Positions 41,573-50,885 of a stretch of 51,918 bases of DNA are shown here, one piece after another (position 1 is the stretch's first letter; each line of letters opens with the position of its first letter). The position numbers and the translations under genes are program-made. The notes under the pieces are model-generated. The model made no database searches. It saw only the letters and a list, made by a program, of their open reading frames with translations, and was not told the DNA's origin. The DNA is from an uncultured Oscillospiraceae bacterium (GTDB lineage: Bacteria; Bacillota; Clostridia; Oscillospirales; Ruminococcaceae), in NCBI GenBank assembly GCA_949299455.1, contig CASGAN010000009.1, positions 1-51,918 on the forward strand, written 5' to 3'.

Positions 41573-42151
41573 TTATTCGCCGTCAAAATGCACTTCGCCG
41601 TTTTCAATCGACGAAATCATTGCCAGTGATTCCACGCGGATTCCTTTATTGCGGATCAGTCCGCCGCCTTCCTGGAACGTTTTCTCGATGACGATGCCGC
41701 ATCCGGCAAGATTTGCTCCCGCCTGCTCAACCAGATCAATGAGTCCCAAAAGCGCCTGGCCTTTTGCCAAAAAGTCATCGATAATCAGCACGGTATCGTC
41801 TTTAGACAGCAGATGTTTCGAAATCTGGACATCATAGGTCACACCTTTTGTAAACGAATGCACCTTTGTGACAAGCAGTTCGCCGTCTAAGTTTTTTGAC
41901 TTTGTTTTTTTTGCGAAAATAACCGGCACAGAACCGAAATACCGCGATGCAATCGCTGCAATGCCGATTCCCGACGCCTCGATGGTCAGAATTTTGGTGA
42001 TGGGTGCGCCCGAAAACCGGCGTGCAAACTCCGCGCCGATCTCATCAAGCAGCGCAATATCCATCTGATGATTCAAAAATGACTCCACCTTCAGGATATT
42101 GCCCTCTTTGACACGGCCGTCATTGAGAATTCGTTGTTTCAAAAGCTCCAT
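41573..42151 (-). CDS. xpt: Xanthine phosphoribosyltransferase
   Basis: A 192-residue purine salvage enzyme: [29 protein letters not shown], the hood region and the PRPP loop [13 protein letters not shown] are as in Bacillus Xpt. It converts xanthine and PRPP to XMP. ATG 42151 follows AAGGAG; an upstream extension is not supported. No purine riboswitch was found in the short upstream region; a TGGTAAAAT extended -10 is present at 42211-42203 (minus). Confidence 0.94.
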   Translation of the reverse strand: MELLKQRILNDGRVKEGNILKVESFLNHQMDIALLDEIGAEFARRFSGAPITKILTIEASGIGIAAIASRYFGSVPVIFAKKTKSKNLDGELLVTKVHSFTKGVTYDVQISKHLLSKDDTVLIIDDFLAKGQALLGLIDLVEQAGANLAGCGIVIEKTFQEGGGLIRNKGIRVESLAMISSIENGEVHFDGE

Positions 42152-42270
42152 ATGTGTTAACTCCTTATTTTTTTGCCCAGATACGGTCATCTGAATGATT
42201 TTATTTTACCATAAGTTTCGCGCCGTGCATACCCCTATTCGTGCCCAAATGACGCGCTTCGTCACATTTA

Positions 42271-42300
42271 TTGACAAAACGAACACTGTTCGTATATAAT
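42271..42300 (+). promoter_or_regulatory. tetR-MATE promoter with palindromic operator
   Basis: TTGACA (42271-42276), an 18-bp spacer and TATAAT (42295-42300). The spacer contains the perfect palindrome ACGAACA-C-TGTTCGT (42279-42293), ideally placed for TetR-type autorepression. The divergent xpt promoter lies about 60 bp to the left. Confidence 0.82.
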
Positions 42301-42334
42301 AATATGTATTCCGACAAAAAATGGGGGCTTTCTT

Positions 42335-42925
42335 ATGACAAAACGATGCCTTTCCCGCGAGGTCATCATTGAAGCGGCAATTGCGCTTGCCAAGCAGACG
42401 GGATACGAGGGGTATTCTCTGCGCGAACTGGCACATGTACTCCATGTGCAGCCGTCATCGCTGTATAATCACGTATCCGGACTGGAGGAAATTCGCGTCG
42501 AAGTCGGGCTTGCCGGGATTCACCGCCTGCACGATATGCTCTGTGAAGCCGGTGCACAAAAACCGCTCGACCGTGCAATCGCTGATATGGCGCACACCTA
42601 CTGCACCTTTGCACAGCAGCATCCCGGTCTGTATCAGACGCTGATTGCAATAAAAATGGACGGCGATGCGCGTCTGCGTGCAGAACTTCCCTGCATGATC
42701 ACACCGTTTATTGAAGTGATCGCACAAAGCGGTCTCCCGGAGGACATCGTCACCCATCTGCACCGGATGCTGCGCTGTTTGCTGCACGGATTTTTAACAC
42801 TTTCGCACAGCGGATATTTGTCCCACGGCGCAATCAGCGCGGAAGAAAGCTTTTCGTTTTTCCTCGAATCATTTTCAAAGATCATCAAACAATATCAGCA
42901 CGAGAAAGGAGTTTCCTCCATATGA
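42335..42925 (+). CDS. TetR/AcrR family regulator
   Basis: A 196-residue regulator: N-terminal HTH (IIEAAIALAKQTGYEGYSLRELAHVLHVQPSSLYNHV) and a C-terminal domain of the TetR_C_33/WHG type (HTYCTFAQQHPGLYQTL, MLRCLLHGFLTLSHSGYL). It overlaps the MATE gene by 4 bp and probably represses both until an efflux substrate binds. The operator is the 15-bp palindrome in its promoter. Confidence 0.93.
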   Translation: MTKRCLSREVIIEAAIALAKQTGYEGYSLRELAHVLHVQPSSLYNHVSGLEEIRVEVGLAGIHRLHDMLCEAGAQKPLDRAIADMAHTYCTFAQQHPGLYQTLIAIKMDGDARLRAELPCMITPFIEVIAQSGLPEDIVTHLHRMLRCLLHGFLTLSHSGYLSHGAISAEESFSFFLESFSKIIKQYQHEKGVSSI

Positions 42926-44277
42926 ATGAGTCACAGCAAATCGTCCAGTATCAAAAAATGACACAAACCCCCGTTTCCCTGCTCATCGTCAAGCTCGGTG
43001 TGCCAACCATTCTCAGCATGCTCATCACAAGCATCTACAACATGGCAGACACCTATTTTGTGGGACAGCTTGGCACAAGTGCAAGCGGTGCAATCGGCAT
43101 TGTTTTTGGTCTGATGGCCATTTTGCAGGCATTCGGCTTTATGTTCGGCCACGGCGCCGGCAGCATTCTCTCGCGAAAACTCGGCGAAAAAGACACCGAC
43201 AGTGCAAGCCGTTTTGCCTCAACCGGATTTTTCCTGTCACTGCTGTTCGGACTGCTCATCGGTATCTTCGGCCTTTTGTTTATCACGCCGCTGATGTACC
43301 TGCTCGGCAGTACCGCCACCATCCTCCCCTATGCCAAGCAGTATGCGACATATATTCTCCTTGCCGCACCGTTTATGACGGGAAGCTGTGTGTTAAACAA
43401 CATTCTGCGCTATGAAGGGCGCGCCGCATTTGCGATGATCGGTCTGGTTTCGGGCGGCCTTTTAAACATCGCGCTCGACCCGCTGTTCATTTTCGTCTTT
43501 CACATGGGTACCGCCGGCGCAGGCGCTGCAACAGCGATTTCGCAGTGTGTGAGCTTTTTTCTGTTACTGTTGATGTTTTTGCTTCGCCGCACACAAAGCC
43601 GGCTCTCTCTGCGCCTGTTTTCCCGCCGGTTTTCTGATATTGCCAAAATTGTTGCCACCGGATTTCCAAGCCTTATCCGTCAGGGACTCGGCAGTATTTC
43701 GACCATGCTGTTAAACGGACAAGCTGCTGTATACGGCGACGCTGCCGTTGCGGCGATGAGTATTGTCAACCGCATCAGCATGCTGATCTTCTCGGTCGGA
43801 CTCGGTATTGGTCAGGGCTTCCAGCCGGTTGCGGCATTTAACTACGGTGCCGGCAAATTTTCACGTGTGCGCAAAGGCTTCTGGTTTACTGCGGCGGCCG
43901 GTGAAGTGCTGCTCGGTACGGCGGCAGTTTTCTGCTTTTTATTTGCCGCACCGCTGATTACGCTGTTCCGCAATGATCCCGCCGTCATTTCATTTGGTAT
44001 ACCTGCACTGTGGTTTCAGTGTGTGGCATGTCTGTTCCAGCCGTTTGCCGTCTGTACAAACATGCTGTTTCAGAGTATCGGAAAAAGTGGGCTTGCATCG
44101 TTTCTCTCCTCTTTGCGCAACGGCATTTTCTTCATTCCGCTGATTTTGCTGCTGCCGGCACTGTATGGCATACTCGGTGTGCAGATCACCCAAGCTGCCG
44201 CAGACGTTCTTTCGTTTTTCGTCTGTGTTCCGCTTTTATTATGGTATTTTAAACATCTGCCAAAAGACAAAGAATGA
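42922..44277 (+). CDS. MATE family efflux transporter
   Basis: A 451-residue, 12-helix MATE protein of the DinF/NorM-like clostridial group: KLGVPTILSMLITSIYNMADTYFVGQLG in helix 1-2, FGHGAGSILSRKLGEKD, and the duplicated half starting near 235 (ATGFPSLIRQGLGSIS). It exports drugs or organic cations using Na+ or H+; substrates cannot be inferred. Translation is coupled to the TetR gene through ATGA. Confidence 0.94.
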   Translation: MNESQQIVQYQKMTQTPVSLLIVKLGVPTILSMLITSIYNMADTYFVGQLGTSASGAIGIVFGLMAILQAFGFMFGHGAGSILSRKLGEKDTDSASRFASTGFFLSLLFGLLIGIFGLLFITPLMYLLGSTATILPYAKQYATYILLAAPFMTGSCVLNNILRYEGRAAFAMIGLVSGGLLNIALDPLFIFVFHMGTAGAGAATAISQCVSFFLLLLMFLLRRTQSRLSLRLFSRRFSDIAKIVATGFPSLIRQGLGSISTMLLNGQAAVYGDAAVAAMSIVNRISMLIFSVGLGIGQGFQPVAAFNYGAGKFSRVRKGFWFTAAAGEVLLGTAAVFCFLFAAPLITLFRNDPAVISFGIPALWFQCVACLFQPFAVCTNMLFQSIGKSGLASFLSSLRNGIFFIPLILLLPALYGILGVQITQAAADVLSFFVCVPLLLWYFKHLPKDKE

Positions 44278-44302
44278 CGTTTTCTTTTATTGTGATATAG
44301 AG

Positions 44303-44334
44303 AAAGGAGAATCCCTGCAGGGATTCTCCTTTTT
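44303..44334. terminator. Terminator after the MATE gene
   Basis: AAAGGAGAATCCCTGCAGGGATTCTCCTTTTT is a near-perfect palindrome around CTGCAG, with a T-run at the plus-strand end. Confidence 0.88.
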
Positions 44335-44392
44335 GCTGTCATAACACTGCTTTGCAAGTCAATGCGTTCGCTTTGTTTTTTTCTGTGCCAAA

Positions 44393-44418
44393 AAAGCGGC
44401 TGTCCAAACGGACAGCCG
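44393..44418. terminator. Bidirectional terminator between MATE and GH85 genes
   Basis: A 13-bp stem (44393-44405 with 44410-44422, loop AAAC) has T-tracts on both strands, serving the convergent GH85 gene on the minus strand. Confidence 0.88.
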
Positions 44419-44462
44419 CTTTTTCTTTTAAAAAACTTCTCGCATCAATGCATGATTACACA

Positions 44463-47400
44463 TTATTTGCTGCCGATACGACGACGGAGAACCAGTGCGC
44501 CTGCGCCGATGGTTGCCAGTGCAACTGCAACACCCATGAGCGGTGTGTAGTCGTCTGTATCCGGCGAATTCACATTGTCATTGTCGCCATCTGTATCTGT
44601 GCCGGAGCCATCCTCTTTGAGACTCAGGTTCTTGATTGCATCAGCCAGTTTTGCTTCTGCATGATCGACAACCGCCTGATCGTCTTCGCTCAGCTCTGCA
44701 TTGTCCATCACAGCATTTGCCTCTTTGAGTGCTGCAAGGAACAGCTGTACGCTTTCATCGGTGTATTGATCCAGATCCAGCTCGTTTGCTTTGTTGATGA
44801 GATCTTCAAGGTTATCTTTGTTTGCCTTGAATCGCTGCATAATAATTGCATCGAGCAGTGCCTGAGATGCTTCTTTCACATCTTCATCGAGTGCATCGCC
44901 ATTGTCTCTCACTGCTTTTGCTGCATCCAGTGCATCCAGAAGTGTCTGCCAGTTCTTCTCGACATATTTGTCTTTTACTGCGACCATTTCTTCTGCCATT
45001 GCAATGAGTTTGTTGAGATTGTCTTTGTTGCCCTGGGAAACGCCCAGTCCGTGGATTGCAAAGATGAGATCCTTCCAAGTCTGATCAACGGTTTCCTGAT
45101 CAGCCAGACCGTCTGCAAGCACTTCTTCTGCATGTTTGAGCGCTGCTTCAAACACTTTAACTGCCGATGCAGTTGCACCTTCGGTGCTCAATTCTTTTGC
45201 CTGATTATATGTTTCCTGAAGCAGGGATTTATCAGTGCGGACAACGATGACTTTTGCTGTGCCGCTGCAATCCGGGTTTTCAACGGATGTTGCAGTGACA
45301 GTCATTTCGGATGCGGTTTCGTCTGTTCCAAGGAACAGCTGACCGTTTGCAATGAGTGTGTTTTCGTCGGTGTTGCCGGAGATCGACCAAACAACCGAGT
45401 TGTCGTCTTCAGCGCCCTCAACCGTTGCGGTAAACTGACCTTTCTGACCCGGGTCAGCAGATACTTTCAGCTCATCCGGTGTAATTGTCACAGTAATCGT
45501 CGGCGGGACAACTTCTTCTGTTACAGTAACGGTTGCGGTTGCAGATTTCTCCTCATCCAGTTTCGAGGTTGCGGTTACTGTCAATGTTTCTGCAGTTTCT
45601 TCCACAGAGATTTTCAGTGTGCCGTCTGCTTTGATGGTTGTTTTGCTGCTCTGGTTGCCGGAGAGTGTCCAGGTGACTGCCTGTGTCGGGTCGCCTTCGC
45701 CGGTAACGGTTGCAGTGAATTTCTGCGAAACACCGCGGTCGAGTGTGATGGTTGCCGGATCAACGGTGACACCTGTAACGGTTGCGCCGTTATCTTCCAC
45801 CAGGCCGCGCATTGCTGCTTCGAGTTTGATGCGTGCCTGCTCGACTTCGAATTCATTCGAATCGTCTGCTTTGATGAGTGCATAGCATTTGTCAAGCTCT
45901 GCTTTGAAGCTTGCATAGCTCGAACCGGTGTAGTCCTTTTCCGAATGCGATTCATCAAGTGCTGCGGTCACTTCAGCAAGACGCTGGGTATCCGCTTTTT
46001 TACGGAGGTTTGCAAATGCTTCGCTCAGTTTTGCACGAGCAGCTTCTGCATCTTCGGTATTTGCCTCAGAGAGTGCTTTTGCTTCATTGAGTGCTTCTTC
46101 GAATGCCGTCCATGTAGCGGTTGTGCATTCTTCCTCAGTGTAAATGCTGCATTTTTCAATCAGTTCGCGAAGACCGCTCAAATCAGCCGGAACGGTCATT
46201 GCGCTGTCATACGAAACGCTGAAACGATCGGAGTTCGGACGTCTGGAAACGAATACTTCATAGTATACGCTGCCTGCGCCTTCTGCTTCAAGCGGAACGC
46301 CGTCGATCGATACTTTGCCGTCTTTTCCTGCCGGGTTCGAGAAACGAATCGGATGATCTGCATCTTCAGATGCATAAACGGTGACTTCTGCACCCTCCGG
46401 CAGGCCGGACAGGTTCAAAACGCCGTAACGGTCGCGCAGCTGGAAGCCGCGAACAGTACCAAGAAGCTCTGCTTTCGGTTCGGTGATTGCCTCACCGGTT
46501 TCCGGTGCATATTCCACACTGTAACGTGCACTGTGGAGAATTTCGCCGCCGGATTCGTCGAGGATCTCATAGAACAGACGACCACCCTCTGCGTTGAGTT
46601 CAAGGTTTTCAAATTTCGCAATACCAACGGAACGCTGTTTGTACGATTCGTTCGGCTGTTCTGCTTTGACCTGTGCAAACGGTTCTTCAGCTTCCATGCT
46701 TTCGTACAGTTTGACAACACCAGTGTTTGCACTGATGGAACCACCCGGATATTTACCGGTGGTATAGAGCATGCCGACGTTGTCAACGACAACGGTATCG
46801 GTTGCGCCTTCGTTGTTTTTAACTGTCACGTTGCGTGCGAGCGGAGTAGACGGTGCTGCAACAGACAGTACGCCCGGATTGGTGTATACCTGGAATTCGT
46901 ACACACGGATTGCACTCCACGGGCTGTTATCACTCTTTGTAACATTCAGTTTAATGTAACGCGCTTTGATCGGTGCGGACAGGTTGCGGTCGGTGACATT
47001 CTGTTTGTTTCCCGTCACGCTGTCTGCCGGTGTAAACGACATGCTCTGGACTCTTGCGCGGCTTGCAAAGTCATCGCCGGTCAGCAGCGGCTTTCCGTCG
47101 TCTTTTGCATACGAGAAATCGAAGTCCACGGTGTTCATGTCAACGCCCTCGCCGGCGCCGCGTGCGTTTGCGTGGTAAACGATCCATCTCTGGATGTCAA
47201 CCTCTTTGCCAAGGTCGATGACTGCATAACCCGGACGGGAATTGGAGCACCATTTCGAGTTCGGGATAACGCCGTCGTTGATTTTGTCAACCGGGCCGTC
47301 TGCGACGCAGGTAACGCTCGAAACTGCCGGCTGGCCGAGTGCCAGGTTTTCACCCATCGGCGGAACTTTGAAGAACGAATCTTCCGGCATGTTTTTCCAG

Positions 47401-49421
47401 TCGATTGCGAACGAAGTAGCCGAACCTTTCACGCCGTTTTCGGTGTACGGAGTGATTTCAAAGGTTGCTGCTGCCTCATTGTCAAGGCGGTCATATTTTC
47501 CAAGATAGAATGCATCGCTCGGGGTAGCGCCTACGAATTCACGGGTGCCGTCCGGCAGAACGCGGTGAATCATGTACATGAATGCGTTGTCTGCTTTTTC
47601 CCAGTAGATGCGTGCTTCCATGGTGGTATCGGTCGGGTAGATAACTTCGTCGAGTGTAATATCGGTAACAGTTGCCGGAGCAGCATCCGTTGTTGTGAAT
47701 GCCATACGGCCGACGTTCAGCGCGTAATCGCTGACACCTTCCGGTGCATTGAAACGCAGCGAGATTGCAATCGCACGTTTGCCTGCATCGCCGGACAGGT
47801 CGAATGTTGCAGTGTTCCATTCGCCGTTTTCGGTTGTTTCGATCGGATAGAATTTGAAGTTCTCGTCAGCATAGTCATTGCCGAAGCACAGACCGAGTTC
47901 TACATCCACGCCGCCTTTCGGTGCTTTGTATGTGATGCTGAACTTCGAATCTTTTGTGATGTCGAGCTGCGAGGAATAAAGTTTTACGTGGTTTGCTTTG
48001 TTCGCATCCATGTCGCCGTAAACTTTCATGGATGTGCCGCCCCACCAAGCGTCGTCGAAATCGATTTTTGCGGAGAGTTTTTCACCCTCAGACTCGATGA
48101 TCCAACGCCATGTCGGCAGAACGTCTGTGAGAGAACGGTTGTACCAGCCGTCTTTTTTGCCGGTTTCTTTGCCGTTTTCATAGAATTTGTAGCCGTTGCC
48201 GGTGGTGAAGTTTGTGACAAAATCGGTGCCGATGACCGGTGTTCTGTCTGCCACCATGTTTGCAAAGCCGCAGAATTCATTTTGCGGACGATAGGTCGAG
48301 GACGGATCGAATGTCGGGCCGACCCAGAGTTTCTGATCCTGAACGTTCATAAAGTCGTCCGAGTTTTTCGACTGTGTCAGTGTAACGGTCGGTGCGAGAA
48401 TACCAAGCGAGATTTTCAGCATGCCGTTTTCATCCAAACGAGCATGGTAATCGCCGCCTTTTGTTCCGCTCATGCCGGACATCGGCCAGTATTCCCAAGT
48501 GGAGTGAATGTTCCACGGATCAACGCCCATCTCCTGTGCGGCTTCGATCGTACCGTCAACATATCCGTTGCCGCTCATATCGAGCCACCATTCATCGGTG
48601 ATGCGGGTGTCGCCGTCCTGCATCCAGCTCTGAATATCACCGGTGCCTACAGAACCGCGGCCGTTGTACCAGGAAATAGTAAAGTTGTCCGGTTTGTTTT
48701 TCTGGATGTATGCCAAGAAATCTTTGAAACCGGAAACGCCTGTACCGGATTCTGCGTTGAAGATGTAGCCGTCAAAGCCGTAGTACTGTGCGATTTCGAT
48801 CAGTTTGTCTGCTGCCGGATACGTACCGTCAGGTTTCTTTTCAACCAATTCAGAAACGAAGCGGTTGCCGTAAGCGTAGTCGCCCCACGGAATAAAGATG
48901 GTGCCGGTTGCCGGAACACCGTTTCTGTGTGCGGAGTCGATGTGCTCAGGCGAAGGAATTGCAATCGGGCCTTCACCGGAAGAACCGCCCCAGAAGTTAT
49001 AGGTGTCAACATACTGGAAGTTGTTGAATGCATAAACAAAGTCGCCGTCGCCGCCCTGGGAAGCTGCCTCACTTGCACGTGCGTTTGACATTGCAAGCGG
49101 CATCACTTTTGCATCACGGGAGGCTTTCGGGTTTACAGACGGACCCATCCAGCGATCACGCAGCGGGATGGAACCGCGGTTGTAACGAGCATCCGGGTCG
49201 TTGTCCGGGCTCCAGTTTTTTAATTCATCAATCTGGAAGCAGGAGCCATACGGCTGCAGGCTTTCATTTTGATAGTACCATTGGTTGCCCATCGGCAGCG
49301 GCTCCGGCCAGTATCCGAGTCCTGCGGCGGACACACGGCTGGGCGCAAGCACTGCCAGTGAAGACACAGATACCAGTCCAGCCATAAGACCGGAGAGAAT
49401 CCGTTTTTTCAGGTGCTTCAT
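44463..49421 (-). CDS. Secreted GH85 endo-beta-N-acetylglucosaminidase, multidomain cell-surface enzyme
   Basis: 1652 residues. Order: signal peptide 1-32 (ending SRVSA); GH85 catalytic domain about 75-460 with the Asn222-x-Glu224 pair in YGFDGYIFNAES, as in Endo-D and Endo-A; jelly-roll domain (about 465-580); fibronectin-like segment (about 585-675); F5/8 type C (CBM32-like) domain 692-848; mixed beta region to 1075; FIVAR-like helical repeats (1083-1140, 1145-1207); two Big2-like domains (1214-1302, 1308-1394); three more FIVAR-like repeats (1398-1600); acidic linker and a C-terminal SPDTDD-TM-RRR anchor (1619-1648) lacking canonical LPXTG. It should release N-glycans by cutting the chitobiose core outside the cell. 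A 1578-residue open frame on the other strand is a shadow. Confidence 0.93.
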   Translation of the reverse strand: MKHLKKRILSGLMAGLVSVSSLAVLAPSRVSAAGLGYWPEPLPMGNQWYYQNESLQPYGSCFQIDELKNWSPDNDPDARYNRGSIPLRDRWMGPSVNPKASRDAKVMPLAMSNARASEAASQGGDGDFVYAFNNFQYVDTYNFWGGSSGEGPIAIPSPEHIDSAHRNGVPATGTIFIPWGDYAYGNRFVSELVEKKPDGTYPAADKLIEIAQYYGFDGYIFNAESGTGVSGFKDFLAYIQKNKPDNFTISWYNGRGSVGTGDIQSWMQDGDTRITDEWWLDMSGNGYVDGTIEAAQEMGVDPWNIHSTWEYWPMSGMSGTKGGDYHARLDENGMLKISLGILAPTVTLTQSKNSDDFMNVQDQKLWVGPTFDPSSTYRPQNEFCGFANMVADRTPVIGTDFVTNFTTGNGYKFYENGKETGKKDGWYNRSLTDVLPTWRWIIESEGEKLSAKIDFDDAWWGGTSMKVYGDMDANKANHVKLYSSQLDITKDSKFSITYKAPKGGVDVELGLCFGNDYADENFKFYPIETTENGEWNTATFDLSGDAGKRAIAISLRFNAPEGVSDYALNVGRMAFTTTDAAPATVTDITLDEVIYPTDTTMEARIYWEKADNAFMYMIHRVLPDGTREFVGATPSDAFYLGKYDRLDNEAAATFEITPYTENGVKGSATSFAIDWKNMPEDSFFKVPPMGENLALGQPAVSSVTCVADGPVDKINDGVIPNSKWCSNSRPGYAVIDLGKEVDIQRWIVYHANARGAGEGVDMNTVDFDFSYAKDDGKPLLTGDDFASRARVQSMSFTPADSVTGNKQNVTDRNLSAPIKARYIKLNVTKSDNSPWSAIRVYEFQVYTNPGVLSVAAPSTPLARNVTVKNNEGATDTVVVDNVGMLYTTGKYPGGSISANTGVVKLYESMEAEEPFAQVKAEQPNESYKQRSVGIAKFENLELNAEGGRLFYEILDESGGEILHSARYSVEYAPETGEAITEPKAELLGTVRGFQLRDRYGVLNLSGLPEGAEVTVYASEDADHPIRFSNPAGKDGKVSIDGVPLEAEGAGSVYYEVFVSRRPNSDRFSVSYDSAMTVPADLSGLRELIEKCSIYTEEECTTATWTAFEEALNEAKALSEANTEDAEAARAKLSEAFANLRKKADTQRLAEVTAALDESHSEKDYTGSSYASFKAELDKCYALIKADDSNEFEVEQARIKLEAAMRGLVEDNGATVTGVTVDPATITLDRGVSQKFTATVTGEGDPTQAVTWTLSGNQSSKTTIKADGTLKISVEETAETLTVTATSKLDEEKSATATVTVTEEVVPPTITVTITPDELKVSADPGQKGQFTATVEGAEDDNSVVWSISGNTDENTLIANGQLFLGTDETASEMTVTATSVENPDCSGTAKVIVVRTDKSLLQETYNQAKELSTEGATASAVKVFEAALKHAEEVLADGLADQETVDQTWKDLIFAIHGLGVSQGNKDNLNKLIAMAEEMVAVKDKYVEKNWQTLLDALDAAKAVRDNGDALDEDVKEASQALLDAIIMQRFKANKDNLEDLINKANELDLDQYTDESVQLFLAALKEANAVMDNAELSEDDQAVVDHAEAKLADAIKNLSLKEDGSGTDTDGDNDNVNSPDTDDYTPLMGVAVALATIGAGALVLRRRIGSK

Positions 49422-50040
49422 AAATGTTCATTCCTTTCTCACGCTCGGAATCCGCATCGGATTCCAACACTTCAATTTTGGGTTTCAGAATACACACGGG
49501 TGAAGTGCGTCCGCGGCATGTATTCAATCGGCGAAGCGTTTCGTGTGCCGGCTGTTATGTTACAGCAAGCTGCCCGAACATCCCTCCTTTTTGCTGACAG
49601 ATTTTCATCTTCACAGATATAGAAGATTACTCTCTCGTATTTTATTAAAGCACACTTTTTCTCCATTTGCCACAGCAATCGTATGCAACAAACTATAGTT
49701 CATAGTTAAAAAACTAAAGGTTTTTCATTTTTTGTGGGTTTCACTTCCATTTATTTAACAAATATTTTCTATTAAATGGTTAAAACTCTATTATCAGAGA
49801 GCGTTCTGGGGTTTTGTTGCATATTTTACCATAAAAAAGAATTTTTGCGTCTTAACAAGGAAAAGTGCACGGACACGATGTGTCCGTGTGTGGAGGACAC
49901 TCTTTTTTGCTACTTTCGATCAGTTATGACACAAAATAAAAGAGTCCGAACGCGAACTGCGTCCAGACTCTGTCTGTCTGTAGTGACCGTTTTTACTGGC
50001 TGCCTCGACGCGAGCGTTTTGCTTGAAAATAAAAGCGGAA
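49422..50040. other. Non-coding gap upstream of the GH85 gene
   Basis: No convincing gene. It holds the GH85 leader (a GGAATCC hairpin near 49449-49467, a possible TTTAAT -10 near 49645 on the minus strand), the palindrome AACTATAGTT at 49691-49700, and a plus-strand pair of alternative hairpins at 49868-49888 and 49880-49908. The open frame 49776-50261 is unlikely to be coding; it runs into the 93-bp repeats, whose length is a multiple of three. Confidence 0.5.
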
Positions 50041-50262
50041 ACGTTCGGGCGCGAGTTGCTCACCGCAGGTGCAGGCTAAGCCTGATTGATTTTTTTACCC
50101 TCAACGCGGGGATCTCATTTAACTGTAAAAGAAAAATTCGTGCGCGAGTTGCTCACCGCAGGTGCAGGCTAAGCCTGATTGATTTTTTTACCCCCGACGC
50201 GGGGATCTCATTTAACTGTAAAAGAAAAATTCGTGCGCGAGTTGCTCACCGCAGGTGCTGAG
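50041..50262. repeat. 93-bp tandem repeat, inverted copy of the 24-kb composite repeat
   Basis: CACCGCAGGTG occurs at 50061, 50154 and 50247 (period exactly 93), with near-identical units; the third is truncated before the GyrI-like gene. Reverse-complemented, each unit gives the order AGGCTTAGCCT hairpin, CACCTGCGGTGAGCA, GCGCAC, T-rich, CCCGCGTCG, the same modules and order as at 23879-24293, but without the long hairpin. Confidence 0.85.
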
Positions 50263-50277
50263 GATAAGGAAACTTGA

Positions 50278-50781
50278 TTATTTCACAAAATAGCAATAAT
50301 CAAGTATGACATTTCCTTTTTCATCCGGTGTTGTAAAACGAGGGCATGTGCAATTCTCAAATGACCATACCGCACCATCGGCATCGGTCTTAATCTCGAT
50401 GCCTTCCTCTGCAAGTTTTTTTACGCACGCTCCTGTTTTCCCGTGCGTGGCATCCTCTTCACCATAGATCCAGCAAACACCCAAAAAAGTCTCCGAGAAG
50501 TCAATAAAACAGAACCCATCCGGAACAGGCGTTTCAGGCGGAGTAAACATTCCGATCCAATATGCAAAAGGTTCATTGTCCTTGCGCCGTTCAAGACCAA
50601 CATAGCCGCCGCCGTCCTTCCAGCATTGACAAATCGAATCAACACTCCCCATTGCGTTTTCAATACAGTCAAACCATCCATTGGAAAACCATTCATCCCA
50701 ATGTCCAAATTCATCATATTTTTTACCGATGAATCGCATTGCCGGAATCTTTTCTTTATAGACCTTGATGATTTCTGCCAT
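50278..50781 (-). CDS. GyrI-like / AraC effector-binding domain protein
   Basis: A 167-residue stand-alone GyrI-like domain: KEKIPAMRFIGKKY at the start, WIGMFTPPETPVPDGFCFIDF in the middle, and an end rich in aromatic residues, as in BmrR/Rob effector-binding domains. Such stand-alone proteins bind or sequester hydrophobic small molecules; some hydrolyse them. No DNA-binding domain is attached. The stop is about 15 bp beyond the last repeat unit. Confidence 0.82.
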   Translation of the reverse strand: MAEIIKVYKEKIPAMRFIGKKYDEFGHWDEWFSNGWFDCIENAMGSVDSICQCWKDGGGYVGLERRKDNEPFAYWIGMFTPPETPVPDGFCFIDFSETFLGVCWIYGEEDATHGKTGACVKKLAEEGIEIKTDADGAVWSFENCTCPRFTTPDEKGNVILDYCYFVK

Positions 50782-50885
50782 GCAGACCGCCTCCCTATCT
50801 GTTTATAATTGATGATACATCCGAAAGCAAAAGAAGTAGAACATTATGCAATGATCATTTTTGAAAATATTCCTGATAAAGAAAT

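Noticed and set aside
42152-42270. Purine riboswitch upstream of xpt
   Set aside because: The conserved junction sequences of the purine aptamer are absent and the leader is too short.
44352-49088. 1578-residue open frame on the plus strand
   Set aside because: It lies exactly antisense to the GH85 gene, is extremely rich in Cys, Phe and Val with no recognisable domain, and results from codon bias of the real gene.
49776-50261. Open frame with a 31-residue repeat
   Set aside because: Created by the 93-bp non-coding repeat, whose length is a multiple of three. The repeated peptide has no signal or domain and there is no RBS.
50041-50262. CRISPR array
   Set aside because: Units are continuous 93-bp tandem copies with no unique spacers, and no cas genes are present.
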